Source: ZC4RG29 sp964521255 (GTDB lineage Bacteria > Bacteroidota > Bacteroidia > Cytophagales > Cyclobacteriaceae). From it: a stretch of DNA of 64,000 bases. The stretch is from the NCBI GenBank assembly GCA_964521255.1, contig CAZFRM010000014.1, positions 1 to 64,000 on the forward strand, written 5' to 3'. A program made the position numbers and the translations under genes. The notes beneath the pieces were generated by a model, which did no database searches, had not been told where the DNA came from, and was given only the letters and a program-made list of their open reading frames with translations. This document shows, piece by piece, positions 16,727 through 25,350 of the stretch. How positions within the stretch are numbered: position 1 is the stretch's first letter; each line of letters starts with the position of its first letter.

Positions 16727-17304
16727 TTTAACTTTTTAGATTTTCTAATTTCAAATATGAGCACACCGATCGCTAACAGACCGGCTGCCAAAAAAATCCA
16801 TCCACCCGTATCCGGGCCGGAGAATGCAGTGAAATTGAGAAGTTGTTTTGTGCCAATAAGGGGTGGTTGATACGCCATGCCGGGAACTACAATAGGGGCA
16901 TGGGGATCAAGGTTGTGGCCATAGTCATAGCCCCAAAGATAGAAATCTACCAGCGCTGCAACGCCGCACGCAATTATGATCAGCACATACGTAACCGTCA
17001 TAAACCGTTTGCCTGTCAGACTTGTCAGCAATCCGAATCCTATAATAAATGCCAGTATATAAACCATATACTGAAACTCAGGAAACATACTCACATCAAT
17101 ATGGCGCATACCGATGTAGTGATTCAGGGCGCTTATGATTTTCACATCACCCGTTATGGTATTGATCCATATCTTCATTTCCAATCCTTCCGGATACTGT
17201 GGAGCCCACATAAGAATTTGCCATATCGGTACAAAATATCCGGAAATCAGGAGCAAAGCTGAAATGGCAATAGCAATACGGGATGGGGTTGATATTTTTT
17301 TCAT
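16723..17304 (-). CDS. Conserved membrane protein of the nos operon, unnamed
   Basis: A 193-residue protein starting at the ATG for MKKISTPSRIA; a TTG 17 codons upstream is possible but would enter the hairpin at 17320-17353. About four helices are visible (7-29, ~75-95, ~105-125, ~165-185). The loop after helix 1 holds WAPQYPEGLEMKIWIN and HYIGMRHID, the next loop GYDYGHNLDPHAPI, so several His and Asp residues face the periplasm. It sits between nosZ and nosL and overlaps nosL by 4 bases. I recall such proteins in nos clusters of Bacteroidota without an assigned role; electron delivery or copper transfer is possible. Confidence 0.7.
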   Translation of the reverse strand: MKKISTPSRIAIAISALLLISGYFVPIWQILMWAPQYPEGLEMKIWINTITGDVKIISALNHYIGMRHIDVSMFPEFQYMVYILAFIIGFGLLTSLTGKRFMTVTYVLIIIACGVAALVDFYLWGYDYGHNLDPHAPIVVPGMAYQPPLIGTKQLLNFTAFSGPDTGGWIFLAAGLLAIGVLIFEIRKSKKLK

Positions 17305-17319
17305 TATTGGATTTTTAAA

Positions 17320-17353
17320 GAATGGACCGTCCAAATATTGAACGGGTCCATTC
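17320..17353 (-). terminator. Hairpin between nosZ and the accessory nos genes
   Basis: GAATGGACC and GGTCCATTC form a perfect 9-bp stem with a 16-base loop; on the minus strand it is followed by TTTAAAAAT. It may act as a partial terminator or a 3' stabiliser that lets nosZ be made in excess of the maturation genes. Confidence 0.5.
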
Positions 17354-17379
17354 AACCTGTAAACTATGAGCGGAAAGCT

Positions 17380-19365
17380 TTACAGACCGCCACCACTAGT
17401 TTCACTTTCTATCTTGCCTGTTGAGAACTTAAGGGGAGTTTTAACACCGACCTCAGAGATCCTGATATACCCGGACATTTCCTGGTGCAATGCTGAACAG
17501 AAGTCAGTACAATAGAACGGATAAACTCCTGCTTGCTTTGGCGCCCACCTGAGCGTTTGCGTTTCACCAGGCATAATGAGTATTTCTGCGTTGTTTGCTC
17601 CTTTGATTGCAAATCCATGTGGCACATCCCAGTCTTGTTCAAGATTCGTTACGTGGAAATAGACATCGTCACCTACATTTACACCTTCTATGTTATCCGG
17701 CGTCAGGTGAGATCGAATCGCTGTCATGTAAACATGCACTTCTTTTCCCTTTCTTTCCACTTTTGCTTTTCCCTCGCCCAGGGCAGCGTAGGGATGTTCA
17801 TTTTCTTCAAGCTTGTAAAATTTCGTTGAGTTGGCCTGAATCAAACCTGCCGGTAATGCTTCCGCATAATGTGGCTCGCCTACGGTAGGGAAATCAAGCA
17901 AGAGTTTCATTTTGTCGCCGGTGATATCGTAGAGCTGTGCTGATTGCGCTAACTCAGGGCCTGTAGGTAAATACCGGTCCTTAGTAATCTTATTATAGGC
18001 AATCATATATTTTCCATGTGGATTTTTTGTTGGTCCTCCCATTACACTTAAGTGTCCGATTGAATAGTAAGTCGGGATGCGATCCAGTATCTCAAGCGTT
18101 TTCACATTCCACTTCACGATTTCTGATGACACAAACATGGATGTATAGGCATTTCCCTTAGCATCAAATTCTGTATGCAACGGACCAAGGCCAGGCTTTT
18201 GAACTTCGCCATGAAGTGCGGCCTCGTACCGGATAACCGGTACACCATCAAAATCACCTTCGAATTCTTTGTTAGCAATGGCATTTTGAATTTTTGTGAA
18301 TGAAAAGACCGGCATTGTAGCGGCCAGCTTTCCACTCCCCACGATGTACTCACCAGTAGGGTCTACGTCTGTTCCATGCGGAGATTTTGGGCATGGGATA
18401 AAGTACACAATCTCAGGAAACTCTGAAATGTCAAGAACCTTAACTTCATTGAGTATAGTTGATGTTGCAGAGTGCGTCTTCTCGCTATAAAGATTATGAG
18501 CGTAATTTGATTTTTCAATTTTTCCCTTACCCTGTGCAATATATTCTTCCGCCTTCTTCCAATTGACGGCCATGATATAGTCTTTGTCTCGCTGCGAAGC
18601 ATTCACTTCCAGTAATGTATAAGCCTGTTCCGTGTTATACGTTGAAAAGAAGAACCAACCGTGAGAAGGTCCTTTGCCTGCACGGCTCAGGTCAAAGTTG
18701 AAGCCTGGTGTTCTTAACTGAAAGGCTATGTTCATGTGACCACTGGTGGGATCAACTTTTATGAAGCTTATTGATCCTTTGAAATTCTCTTTATATGAGC
18801 TGATCGGAACATCGGCCCCTTTCATGGGAATGCTGAAGCGGGTTCCTGCAACAACATATTCGGTGTTTTCCGTAATAAAGGGAGAGGAGTGATTACCGCC
18901 GCTATTTGGAATTTCAAGGATCTCCTCCGTACGGAATGATTTCAGATTGACCCTTGCAACTCTGGGTGTATTGTTACCATTGGCAAAAACCCACCTGCCG
19001 TCGTGCTCACCATTGGTGGTTGAAATGGCAACGTGATGAAGATCATCCCAGGGAACAAAGCCATGTGATGTGTTCAGCATCGGCTTTGTTTCTTCGCTAT
19101 AACCATATCCATTTTCAGGGTGAACGGAGAAAACCGGAAGTATCTTGAGTAGCCTTCCGGACGGAACACCGTACACACTAAGCTGGCCGTTAAACCCGCC
19201 GGAAACAAAATTATAAAACTCGTCATATTTACCGGGAGCGACATAAACCTTTGAGGCGGCGTCTCCTATGGCCGCATCTTCGGGCGCTTTTGGTTTGCAA
19301 CTGTACATCGAGAAGGCTGTAATTAACCCAACCGTTCCCAGTAGAATTCTATTTTTCATTTTCAT
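17380..19365 (-). CDS. nosZ: Nitrous oxide reductase, clade II type
   Basis: A 661-residue periplasmic copper enzyme reducing N2O to N2. It starts with a Sec/lipoprotein-type signal (FSMYSC, C23) rather than a twin-arginine signal, a hallmark of clade II NosZ. The seven-bladed propeller holds the CuZ histidines (DDLHHVAIS near residue 110, SPHGTDVDP, GPLHTEFD, IGHLSVMGG). The C-terminal cupredoxin domain carries the complete CuA set C619-x3-C623-x3-H627-x2-M630 in CTDFCSALHQEM. It follows a cytochrome c gene by 23 bases. No residue needed for either copper centre is missing from what I can see. Confidence 0.97.
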   Translation of the reverse strand: MKMKNRILLGTVGLITAFSMYSCKPKAPEDAAIGDAASKVYVAPGKYDEFYNFVSGGFNGQLSVYGVPSGRLLKILPVFSVHPENGYGYSEETKPMLNTSHGFVPWDDLHHVAISTTNGEHDGRWVFANGNNTPRVARVNLKSFRTEEILEIPNSGGNHSSPFITENTEYVVAGTRFSIPMKGADVPISSYKENFKGSISFIKVDPTSGHMNIAFQLRTPGFNFDLSRAGKGPSHGWFFFSTYNTEQAYTLLEVNASQRDKDYIMAVNWKKAEEYIAQGKGKIEKSNYAHNLYSEKTHSATSTILNEVKVLDISEFPEIVYFIPCPKSPHGTDVDPTGEYIVGSGKLAATMPVFSFTKIQNAIANKEFEGDFDGVPVIRYEAALHGEVQKPGLGPLHTEFDAKGNAYTSMFVSSEIVKWNVKTLEILDRIPTYYSIGHLSVMGGPTKNPHGKYMIAYNKITKDRYLPTGPELAQSAQLYDITGDKMKLLLDFPTVGEPHYAEALPAGLIQANSTKFYKLEENEHPYAALGEGKAKVERKGKEVHVYMTAIRSHLTPDNIEGVNVGDDVYFHVTNLEQDWDVPHGFAIKGANNAEILIMPGETQTLRWAPKQAGVYPFYCTDFCSALHQEMSGYIRISEVGVKTPLKFSTGKIESETSGGGL

Positions 19366-19388
19366 TTTAGTTTATGATGTTTTTAATT

Positions 19389-19862
19389 TTATTTTTCACC
19401 ATCGTTCTGGCGCATGAATTCCAGGATATCCCGCGAATCACCGACACTTACATTCTGGTTTGGCATGCGTGTTAAGCAAAGCTCCAGGAGCTTTCGCGCT
19501 TCGGCATCCTGATCCAGCATAACATCAACGTTAGTGATCATGTTCATGATCCATTCCGGCTTTCTATTTTTGGTTACATCCTTCCAGCCCGGTCCCACAA
19601 TACGTTGATCGGTTAATTGATGACAAGCAGAACACTTCATCTCATAAATAGCTTTTCCCCTGACAACTCTTTCCTGTTCAAGCGGTGTATTCAGTGTTAC
19701 TTCTTTGATCTGTCCAATTCCTTTTCCATCGTCTTTCTTTTGTCCATCGCCATGAATTGCTTCATAGGAATCTTCATTTCCTTGTTGATTTTGTTTAGGT
19801 TTCTCATTACCACAGGATGCCAGGAAGGCAATCAGGATGACCAGGGAAAACAACTTTTTCAT
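19389..19862 (-). CDS. Monoheme cytochrome c lipoprotein, electron donor candidate for NosZ
   Basis: A 157-residue lipoprotein starting at the ATG for MKKLFSLVIL; 54 further in-frame codons upstream are excluded because they cover the promoter and regulator sites. Lipobox FLASC (C17), a charged linker, then a class I cytochrome c domain with C77-S-A-C80-H81 and a likely axial Met133 (TRMPNQNV). First gene of the nos operon, 23 bases from nosZ. Clade II nos clusters often carry such cytochromes as presumed electron donors. Confidence 0.9.
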   Translation of the reverse strand: MKKLFSLVILIAFLASCGNEKPKQNQQGNEDSYEAIHGDGQKKDDGKGIGQIKEVTLNTPLEQERVVRGKAIYEMKCSACHQLTDQRIVGPGWKDVTKNRKPEWIMNMITNVDVMLDQDAEARKLLELCLTRMPNQNVSVGDSRDILEFMRQNDGEK

Positions 19863-19915
19863 AGTTTTTCTGTTTAATTTGAATAATAAAAAGAATGTGT
19901 CTTTTATCTTCGATG

Positions 19916-19981
19916 CAAAGTACCTTTGGAAATTACCTCCGATTATGATTCCAATCATATAGGTTCCCTGATTTAAATCAG
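19916..19981 (-). promoter_or_regulatory. Promoter of the nos operon with two Crp/Fnr-type sites
   Basis: Site 1, TATGAT-TCCA-ATCATA at 19944-19959; site 2, CTGAT-TTAA-ATCAG at 19968-19981. The minus-strand box TACTTTG occupies 19922-19916. Site 1 is 32.5 bp from the box centre (class II position), site 2 is 55.5 bp away (class I position). The mRNA would have a ~45-base leader before the cytochrome start. From 19982 to 20133 I see nothing else. Confidence 0.7.
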
Positions 19982-20133
19982 TTTTTGAGGACTCTATTCC
20001 CCGATCAGGGTTTAAGGCAAACAACAGTGAATGCCTGATAAAAATACAAAAATTGCTTGTTTGGCAAAGCTTAAAATTTATCAGATCGGAAATAGCGTGT
20101 AAATGAGATTTTGAAAGGGACGTTAAAGTACTA

Positions 20134-21510
20134 TCAAATTGCTTTACTGAAGAAATTGCCTTCCACCTGGTTTACACTATTTTTCATTCTTAAATCAAAC
20201 ACGCTGCAAATATTCCGAATGAAAGGACGTCCTGACTCCGTTACCTGAAAGCCCGTCATGTTAGAACATAGAATTCCTTCTTCATTCATTTTATAAAGTG
20301 CAGGAAGGATCATTTCTGATTCTATATTTTGGATATTTTGATGTCGTATCTTCCCTTCGCAGGCAACTTCAAGGATGCATTTTTTAAGATATAGATCTTC
20401 GTCTGTCTGAATGTGGCCTTTAAAAATAGCCAGCTTGTCATTCGTTATTGCTTCTGCATACGCTTCAACTTTTTTCAGATTCTGAGCATAGGCATATTTT
20501 GCATCACTTATTGCCGAAGTTCCCAAACCAACCAGCAGATCGGTATCTGTGGTTGTGTAGCCCATAAAATTCCGGTGAAGCCTGCCGTTGCAATGTGCTT
20601 TAAAAAGTGAATCGTGAGGCAGCGCAAAATGATCCATGCCAATATCATCATAACCATGCGATTTAAACAGCGCTCTCCCTGTTTCATATATCTGTCGCTT
20701 CACAATATCTGCCGGGAGATCTGCATCTTCGTATCCTCGTTGCCCGGGTTTGAGCCACGGAACATGCGCATAACTGTAAAATGAAGCGCGATCAGGCTTG
20801 AGTGCCAATACCTTTTCAATGGTATTGATAATGGTTGTGGAAGTTTGAAACGGTAAACCATAGATCAGATCATAATTGATCGATTCATATCCAATAGCCC
20901 TGCTTAGGTTTGTAACCTTTTCAAGATTTTCAAAGGGCTGGATGCGATTTATGGTTTGCTGAACTTTTTGATCCAAATCCTGAACACCAAAGCTCACCCT
21001 CGTAAAACCCAGATCGTAAAGGGTTTTTAAATGTTCGGCTGTTGTATTATTGGGATGGCCTTCAAAACTGAATTCTCTATCATCGTGGATATGTACATCT
21101 TCCAAGAGGTAATTGATTAACCATCGTAAGTTTTCAGGACTAAAGAATGTCGGTGTTCCCCCGCCAAGGTGAAGTTCTCTTATAACAGGCTTTCTGCCAA
21201 AAATATTTTTATACAATTCCCATTCTTTCAACAGGCTCCTTATATACTGTATTTCTACATTATGGTTTTTGGTAATTCTTGTGTTACAGGCGCAATAGGT
21301 ACAAAGGCTTTCACAAAAGGGCAGGTGGAGGTAAAGACTTATTCCTTTCGAATCGTTAGACTCATCAAATGTACGCCTCACTGCGGCTATCCATTTTTCC
21401 GTTTCAAATTCTTTCGTATCCCAATAGGGCATGGTTGGATAACTTGTATACCGCGGAACAGGTACATCATATTTTTTGATTAGCTCTGCCTGACTTGCAA
21501 AATTGATCAT
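20134..21510 (-). CDS. hemN: Oxygen-independent coproporphyrinogen III oxidase
   Basis: A 458-residue radical SAM enzyme that decarboxylates coproporphyrinogen III without O2. The CxxxCxxC iron-sulfur motif is intact (FCESLCTYCACNT), preceded by the family signature PRYTSYPT, and followed by ELHLGGGTPTF. I start at MINFASQAELIKKYD, which matches the usual N-terminus; 16 further codons upstream would extend it. It is the last gene of the ccoI-to-hemN unit, next to the nos operon. A Crp/Fnr-type palindrome at 21567-21580 lies inside the end of the preceding gene, so it may also have its own anaerobic promoter. Confidence 0.95.
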   Translation of the reverse strand: MINFASQAELIKKYDVPVPRYTSYPTMPYWDTKEFETEKWIAAVRRTFDESNDSKGISLYLHLPFCESLCTYCACNTRITKNHNVEIQYIRSLLKEWELYKNIFGRKPVIRELHLGGGTPTFFSPENLRWLINYLLEDVHIHDDREFSFEGHPNNTTAEHLKTLYDLGFTRVSFGVQDLDQKVQQTINRIQPFENLEKVTNLSRAIGYESINYDLIYGLPFQTSTTIINTIEKVLALKPDRASFYSYAHVPWLKPGQRGYEDADLPADIVKRQIYETGRALFKSHGYDDIGMDHFALPHDSLFKAHCNGRLHRNFMGYTTTDTDLLVGLGTSAISDAKYAYAQNLKKVEAYAEAITNDKLAIFKGHIQTDEDLYLKKCILEVACEGKIRHQNIQNIESEMILPALYKMNEEGILCSNMTGFQVTESGRPFIRNICSVFDLRMKNSVNQVEGNFFSKAI

Positions 21511-21559
21511 GGCAGCAAAGTATCGGCCTTTATCTAAATCGCTTATGAGGCTGATCAAT

Positions 21560-22771
21560 TTAAACCCTGATTTTTGTCAGCTTCTTGTTAGAAGACAAAA
21601 TGAACAAAATCAAGCAACTGATGGAAAGTATTACCGAGAAGAAGAAGATACATTCAGACGGCTGAAATTTATTTAGTCCGGGTACTCCATTCCACCAGGG
21701 AGACAAAATCAGGCAAACCTCCATTCCTGCAAATGAGATGAGAAAAAGGATGATAATTCTTTTTCCTGATTCAACGTCTATCCGATTGGACTCAACGTAC
21801 CAAACAAAAAGTGATATGCAAATTATTCCCAGCAAGACCATGTGAAGATAAGCAATTACAACAGGACGTAATTCATATGCCATTTGCGCAACCGCAGGAA
21901 AAGCGGAGATCAATTGGAGTAGTAACTTCGCTGTGAATACAGCAAGAACAATGAGCAAAAAATGAATGGATGATTTGTTGAGTGTGCGTTTAAAATCACT
22001 TGCATGTTTTGATACAAACGAAATCAGCATTCCCAACGCATAAAGTTGAACTAATGCGGTTAATCCACCTAAAATGTTAAAAGTATATCCTGGTTTTGCC
22101 CAAAGAATACTTAGCAGATATGCGGGCACGCAGGTGAAGGCTAGTATTTTTCCAAATGACATTGATTTTGCAATACTGAATTCAATTTTCTTTTTCTCCA
22201 GCACATTAAATAAAAGACTGAATACACCAAAGAGAAAAAAGCCATTGTATTGAAAGTGCAGGTAAAAATATATGGAGAAATAATACCACTGACTTTGCCC
22301 CATTCCATTTGCCATTAAATAGCCAAGTGAAAATGGCCCCAGAGTGGAAATGAGAAAAAACAACAATGCAATACGGGCATATCGTATTGATGCAAAGGTT
22401 TCAGGTTTTGATTTTGTGTAAAACTTTACAATGAAAATAATGGCGCCAAGCGTGTGAAGAGTTGAAAAAAGGATTGAGTAAAAACCATACCCTTCAACAG
22501 GAAAGGAGATCAACATTCCTATAACCAGAATTTGCAATACAATAAATAATATCTTGAAAAATCGTTGCTCGTTTTCTGAAATATGATTTGTAGTGAAGCC
22601 GATGTAAAGAGCATTAAAGATCCAGCCTAAAAACATGATGTGAGAGTGCGCATGCAGAAAGAAAGTATAATTAACACCGGGTGTAGGTGAAAGAAATTGC
22701 CATCGCAAAAAAACTCCCAAAAGGGAGCCAATGAAAAGAAATAACAACGGCACGCTATTAAACTTTGACAT
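21560..22771 (-). CDS. Heme-copper-oxidase-like polytopic membrane protein
   Basis: A 403-residue protein with about 11-12 helices and no soluble domain. Histidines lie in helix-embedded motifs: HAHSHIMFLGW (~40-50), FYLHFQYNGFF (~170-180) and AYLHMVLLG (~310). These resemble subunit I or NorB-like heme ligands, but the set needed for a binuclear centre is not obviously complete. It overlaps the next upstream gene by 14 bases, in a unit with ccoI, ccoS and hemN. Similar paired proteins near denitrification genes in Bacteroidota are usually unnamed; a role in NO or heme handling is inferred. Confidence 0.6.
   Translation of the reverse strand: MSKFNSVPLLFLFIGSLLGVFLRWQFLSPTPGVNYTFFLHAHSHIMFLGWIFNALYIGFTTNHISENEQRFFKILFIVLQILVIGMLISFPVEGYGFYSILFSTLHTLGAIIFIVKFYTKSKPETFASIRYARIALLFFLISTLGPFSLGYLMANGMGQSQWYYFSIYFYLHFQYNGFFLFGVFSLLFNVLEKKKIEFSIAKSMSFGKILAFTCVPAYLLSILWAKPGYTFNILGGLTALVQLYALGMLISFVSKHASDFKRTLNKSSIHFLLIVLAVFTAKLLLQLISAFPAVAQMAYELRPVVIAYLHMVLLGIICISLFVWYVESNRIDVESGKRIIILFLISFAGMEVCLILSPWWNGVPGLNKFQPSECIFFFSVILSISCLILFILSSNKKLTKIRV
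21567..21580 (-). promoter_or_regulatory. Possible Crp/Fnr-type site before hemN
   Basis: CTGAT-TTTT-GTCAG, a perfect palindrome inside the last codons of the upstream gene, 57 bases from the chosen hemN start. A TACTTTG box (21522-21516) is 54.5 bp away, a class I spacing. Being within coding sequence, it may be chance. Confidence 0.4.
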
Positions 22772-23816
22772 GTCGCCGACTTCTTGTTGTTAAAATAGCC
22801 ATCGTTATGAAATATCCCAGTATGGCGAGAGCACTTAACAGACCGCTCATTTTTCGAACTTCTAATTCCACCAGAACATCAGCAAAGATCCTGATAAGCC
22901 ATGAAATATGTAATACGATAAGCCATACATATAAGATAGGATTGAACGGTGTTACAGCAATTCCCATAACGCCAGGTAAGATCATGGGTCCGTGAGCGAA
23001 GATCATTGAAAATACAAACCCAATAAAAAAAGTATGAACAATGGCATCGTATGTCAGCCACTGGTCGGAGAGAGAGAAGAAAAAAATTCCTGTCAACAGC
23101 AAGCACACATAGCCGGTTAAAAGAGAAATAGCCGTGAACCTGGGCAGGTTGGTTTTTTTAACATTTATCCCAATCATATCATTCTTCAATAGCCAAAGAG
23201 AAGAACCAACAAGGGACAAACCACAAATTAAATTTCCTGCTCCATGAAATGAAAAAAGAACGCCAATGATAAAGCACATCAGCAGTACTATAAAAATATT
23301 TTTATTGAACCGGCTGATGGGGCGAAACTTCATAAGTTCCATGCGTTCTGCGGCGATAATAAACAACACGAATGCAGCCCACCAGGGGAAAGCAAGCGGA
23401 TAAAAGAACTTTGTCAACAACAGCACGTTTCCTGTGAGCCAGCAAATAGCGCCAATGAACATTAAAATATAGATGCGTTCACGCTGTATGCGGTAGTAAT
23501 AAAGAAAAACAAAAGCAAGCGCTATGCTGGAAACGACTAGTATATAAATTGAAACCTTCGGTTGATTAAAGAAAAAAAATACAACGCTGGAAGCATTTAC
23601 AATCGGGATCAGGTATAAACTTTTTTTCTTTAAAGGAATTATCTTTTCCAATGCGATAAGTGTTCCTAAAAATCCGCCAACCATAATAGCGCCATGATGC
23701 GCGGTCAATGGCGTTGCATATAAATTCCATCCGATTCGGTTTAATCCTGAGTAAAGCCCTGAAAGAAGACAAAGCATTGCAAACAACAGGATCGGCAGTC
23801 GTTCCTTTTTTATCAT
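22758..23816 (-). CDS. NnrS-like membrane protein
   Basis: A 352-residue protein with about 11-12 helices. The patterns LTAHHGAIMVGGFLGTLI (~37-54), VHTFFIGFVFSMIFAHGP (~260-277) and LHISWLIRI are like those of NnrS and related heme/copper membrane proteins that relieve NO stress, where H-x-x-x-G-F-x-x-x-M and H-G-P/H-A motifs recur. Overlaps the following gene by 14 bases. Regulated with the ccoI operon. Family-level similarity is moderate; direct NO binding is not shown by sequence. Confidence 0.6.
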   Translation of the reverse strand: MIKKERLPILLFAMLCLLSGLYSGLNRIGWNLYATPLTAHHGAIMVGGFLGTLIALEKIIPLKKKSLYLIPIVNASSVVFFFFNQPKVSIYILVVSSIALAFVFLYYYRIQRERIYILMFIGAICWLTGNVLLLTKFFYPLAFPWWAAFVLFIIAAERMELMKFRPISRFNKNIFIVLLMCFIIGVLFSFHGAGNLICGLSLVGSSLWLLKNDMIGINVKKTNLPRFTAISLLTGYVCLLLTGIFFFSLSDQWLTYDAIVHTFFIGFVFSMIFAHGPMILPGVMGIAVTPFNPILYVWLIVLHISWLIRIFADVLVELEVRKMSGLLSALAILGYFITMAILTTRSRRHVKV

Positions 23817-23828
23817 AGGGAAATAGGA

Positions 23829-23861
23829 AGTATCCAGGTAAGTAAATTTTGTCTGGATACT
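23829..23861 (-). other. Hairpin between ccoS and the NnrS-like gene
   Basis: AGTATCCAG and CTGGATACT form a perfect 9-bp stem with a 15-base loop in the 49-base gap between the two genes. No T-run follows on the transcribed side, so it is more likely an mRNA processing or stability element than a terminator. Confidence 0.5.
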
Positions 23862-23865
23862 TTAA

Positions 23866-24042
23866 CTATTGTTTTTTATCCGGCTTTAATTTTTTACTCT
23901 TTGGTTTATCTTCAAATAACATTCTTACCGATGGCGTGTACGTATCATCATACTGGCCACTTTTCATATTCCAAAGGAAAACCAGTAAAAATATTACTGC
24001 GATCGTTAAGCTTATTCCAATGAGAAGAATAATAATTATCAT
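23866..24042 (-). CDS. ccoS: cbb3 oxidase assembly protein CcoS
   Basis: A 58-residue single-helix protein: hydrophobic segment (~1-24) then the family signature SGQYDDTYTPSVRMLFED, followed by a lysine-rich tail. CcoS is needed for cofactor insertion into cbb3 cytochrome oxidase together with CcoI. Here it follows the acetyl-CoA hydrolase gene by 2 bases, and ccoI is one gene further upstream. The structural cbb3 genes are not in the window. Confidence 0.9.
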   Translation of the reverse strand: MIIIILLIGISLTIAVIFLLVFLWNMKSGQYDDTYTPSVRMLFEDKPKSKKLKPDKKQ

Positions 24043-24044
24043 CT

Positions 24045-25337
24045 CTAATATTCAGTTCGTTCAAATTCATACGTATGGAAACGATCAAAGGCTGCTCTTT
24101 CCAATGCTTCGCGATGATTGGGATGAGCAATTTCAATCAAAGCCTTTGCACGCTGACGCATATTTTTTCCGTAGAGATATGCGATTCCATATTCAGTAAC
24201 AATATAATGTGCGTGCGCCCTTGTCGTTACAACACCTGCGCCTTCTTTAAGAAAAGGTGAGATTCTCGAAACGCCTTTTTCAGTGACAGAAGGCAATGCA
24301 ATGATGGGCTTGCCGCCTTCCGATAGTGAAGCACCACGTACAAAATCCAATTGTCCGCCAACGCCGGAGTAATGATAAGTTCCAATAGAATCAGAACACA
24401 CCTGACCTGTGATGTCAACTTCGATAGCACTGTTAATAGCCGTAACTTTTGGATTTGTTCTGATCACTGCAGTGTCATTGACATAATCAATACTTAAGGC
24501 AACAACAGATGGGTTATCATCAACAAAATCATAAAGCTTTCTGCTTCCGATCAAAAAAGAGGTAACTGTTTTGTCCCTGTGTTTTTTCTTATGCTGATTG
24601 GTGATTATTCCTTTTTCAATTAAAGGAATAATGCCATCCGAAAACATCTCAGTATGAACACCAAGTTCTTTGTGCCCGTTAAGTGAGGCGAGCACAGCGT
24701 CAGGAATGGAACCAATTCCCATTTGAAGTGTCGCTCCATTTTCAACCAGTTCTGCACAATAACTTCCGATCCGCAGGGACAGTTCCGTTAAATCACTGCA
24801 GGCAACTTCTGGTAACTCATGTTCTGCATGTACAATGGCGTCAAAGTCATCTATTTTTACAATGCCGTCACCTAACGTACGGGGCATTTTCGGATTTACC
24901 TGGGCAATCACATATTTGGCAGTCTTTACAGCAGTGACTGCAATGTCCACCGAAACTCCCAGGGAACAAAAGCCGTGTTTGTCGGGTGGAGAAACCTGCA
25001 CCAGTGCGACATCAATAGGAAGGATATTGCGCTTGAATAAAATAGGTATCTCACTTAGAAAGATAGGCACATAATCGCCTCTGCCTTCATTAACGGCTGC
25101 ACGAACATTTTCAGATACAAACAACGAATTGATTCGGAAGTTGTCTTTGTATTTTTTGTCGGCAATAACGGCATCGCCCTGCAAGCTGATGCTCACAATT
25201 TCAACGTTCCATAACTCTGAAGATCTTTCCGCGAGTTTTTTCAATAAATGATGTGGTGTTGCTGCACCCCCATGCACGAAAACGCGATGTCCTGGTTTAA
25301 TCGCTTTCACTGCTTCTTCTCCCGATATATAATTCAT
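24045..25337 (-). CDS. Acetyl-CoA hydrolase / CoA-transferase family protein
   Basis: A 430-residue protein of the class I CoA-transferase superfamily (Cat1, 4-hydroxybutyrate CoA-transferase, acetate:succinate CoA-transferase). Visible features are the N-terminal VFVHGGAATPHHLLKKL, the middle GFCSLGVSVDIA, the presumed catalytic Glu in GVHTEMFSDG, and the C-terminal GVGGQLDFVRGA. It moves CoA between organic acids or hydrolyses acetyl-CoA, which can feed acetate metabolism. Lying between ccoI and ccoS in a tight unit is unusual, since those two are normally neighbours. Family sure, substrate not. Confidence 0.88.
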   Translation of the reverse strand: MNYISGEEAVKAIKPGHRVFVHGGAATPHHLLKKLAERSSELWNVEIVSISLQGDAVIADKKYKDNFRINSLFVSENVRAAVNEGRGDYVPIFLSEIPILFKRNILPIDVALVQVSPPDKHGFCSLGVSVDIAVTAVKTAKYVIAQVNPKMPRTLGDGIVKIDDFDAIVHAEHELPEVACSDLTELSLRIGSYCAELVENGATLQMGIGSIPDAVLASLNGHKELGVHTEMFSDGIIPLIEKGIITNQHKKKHRDKTVTSFLIGSRKLYDFVDDNPSVVALSIDYVNDTAVIRTNPKVTAINSAIEVDITGQVCSDSIGTYHYSGVGGQLDFVRGASLSEGGKPIIALPSVTEKGVSRISPFLKEGAGVVTTRAHAHYIVTEYGIAYLYGKNMRQRAKALIEIAHPNHREALERAAFDRFHTYEFERTEY

Positions 25338-25350
25338 GATTATTTATGTT

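Noticed and set aside
19863..20024. 54-codon N-terminal extension of the cytochrome c gene
   Set aside because: It would contain the promoter box and both Fnr-type sites; the ATG at 19862 begins a standard lipoprotein signal.
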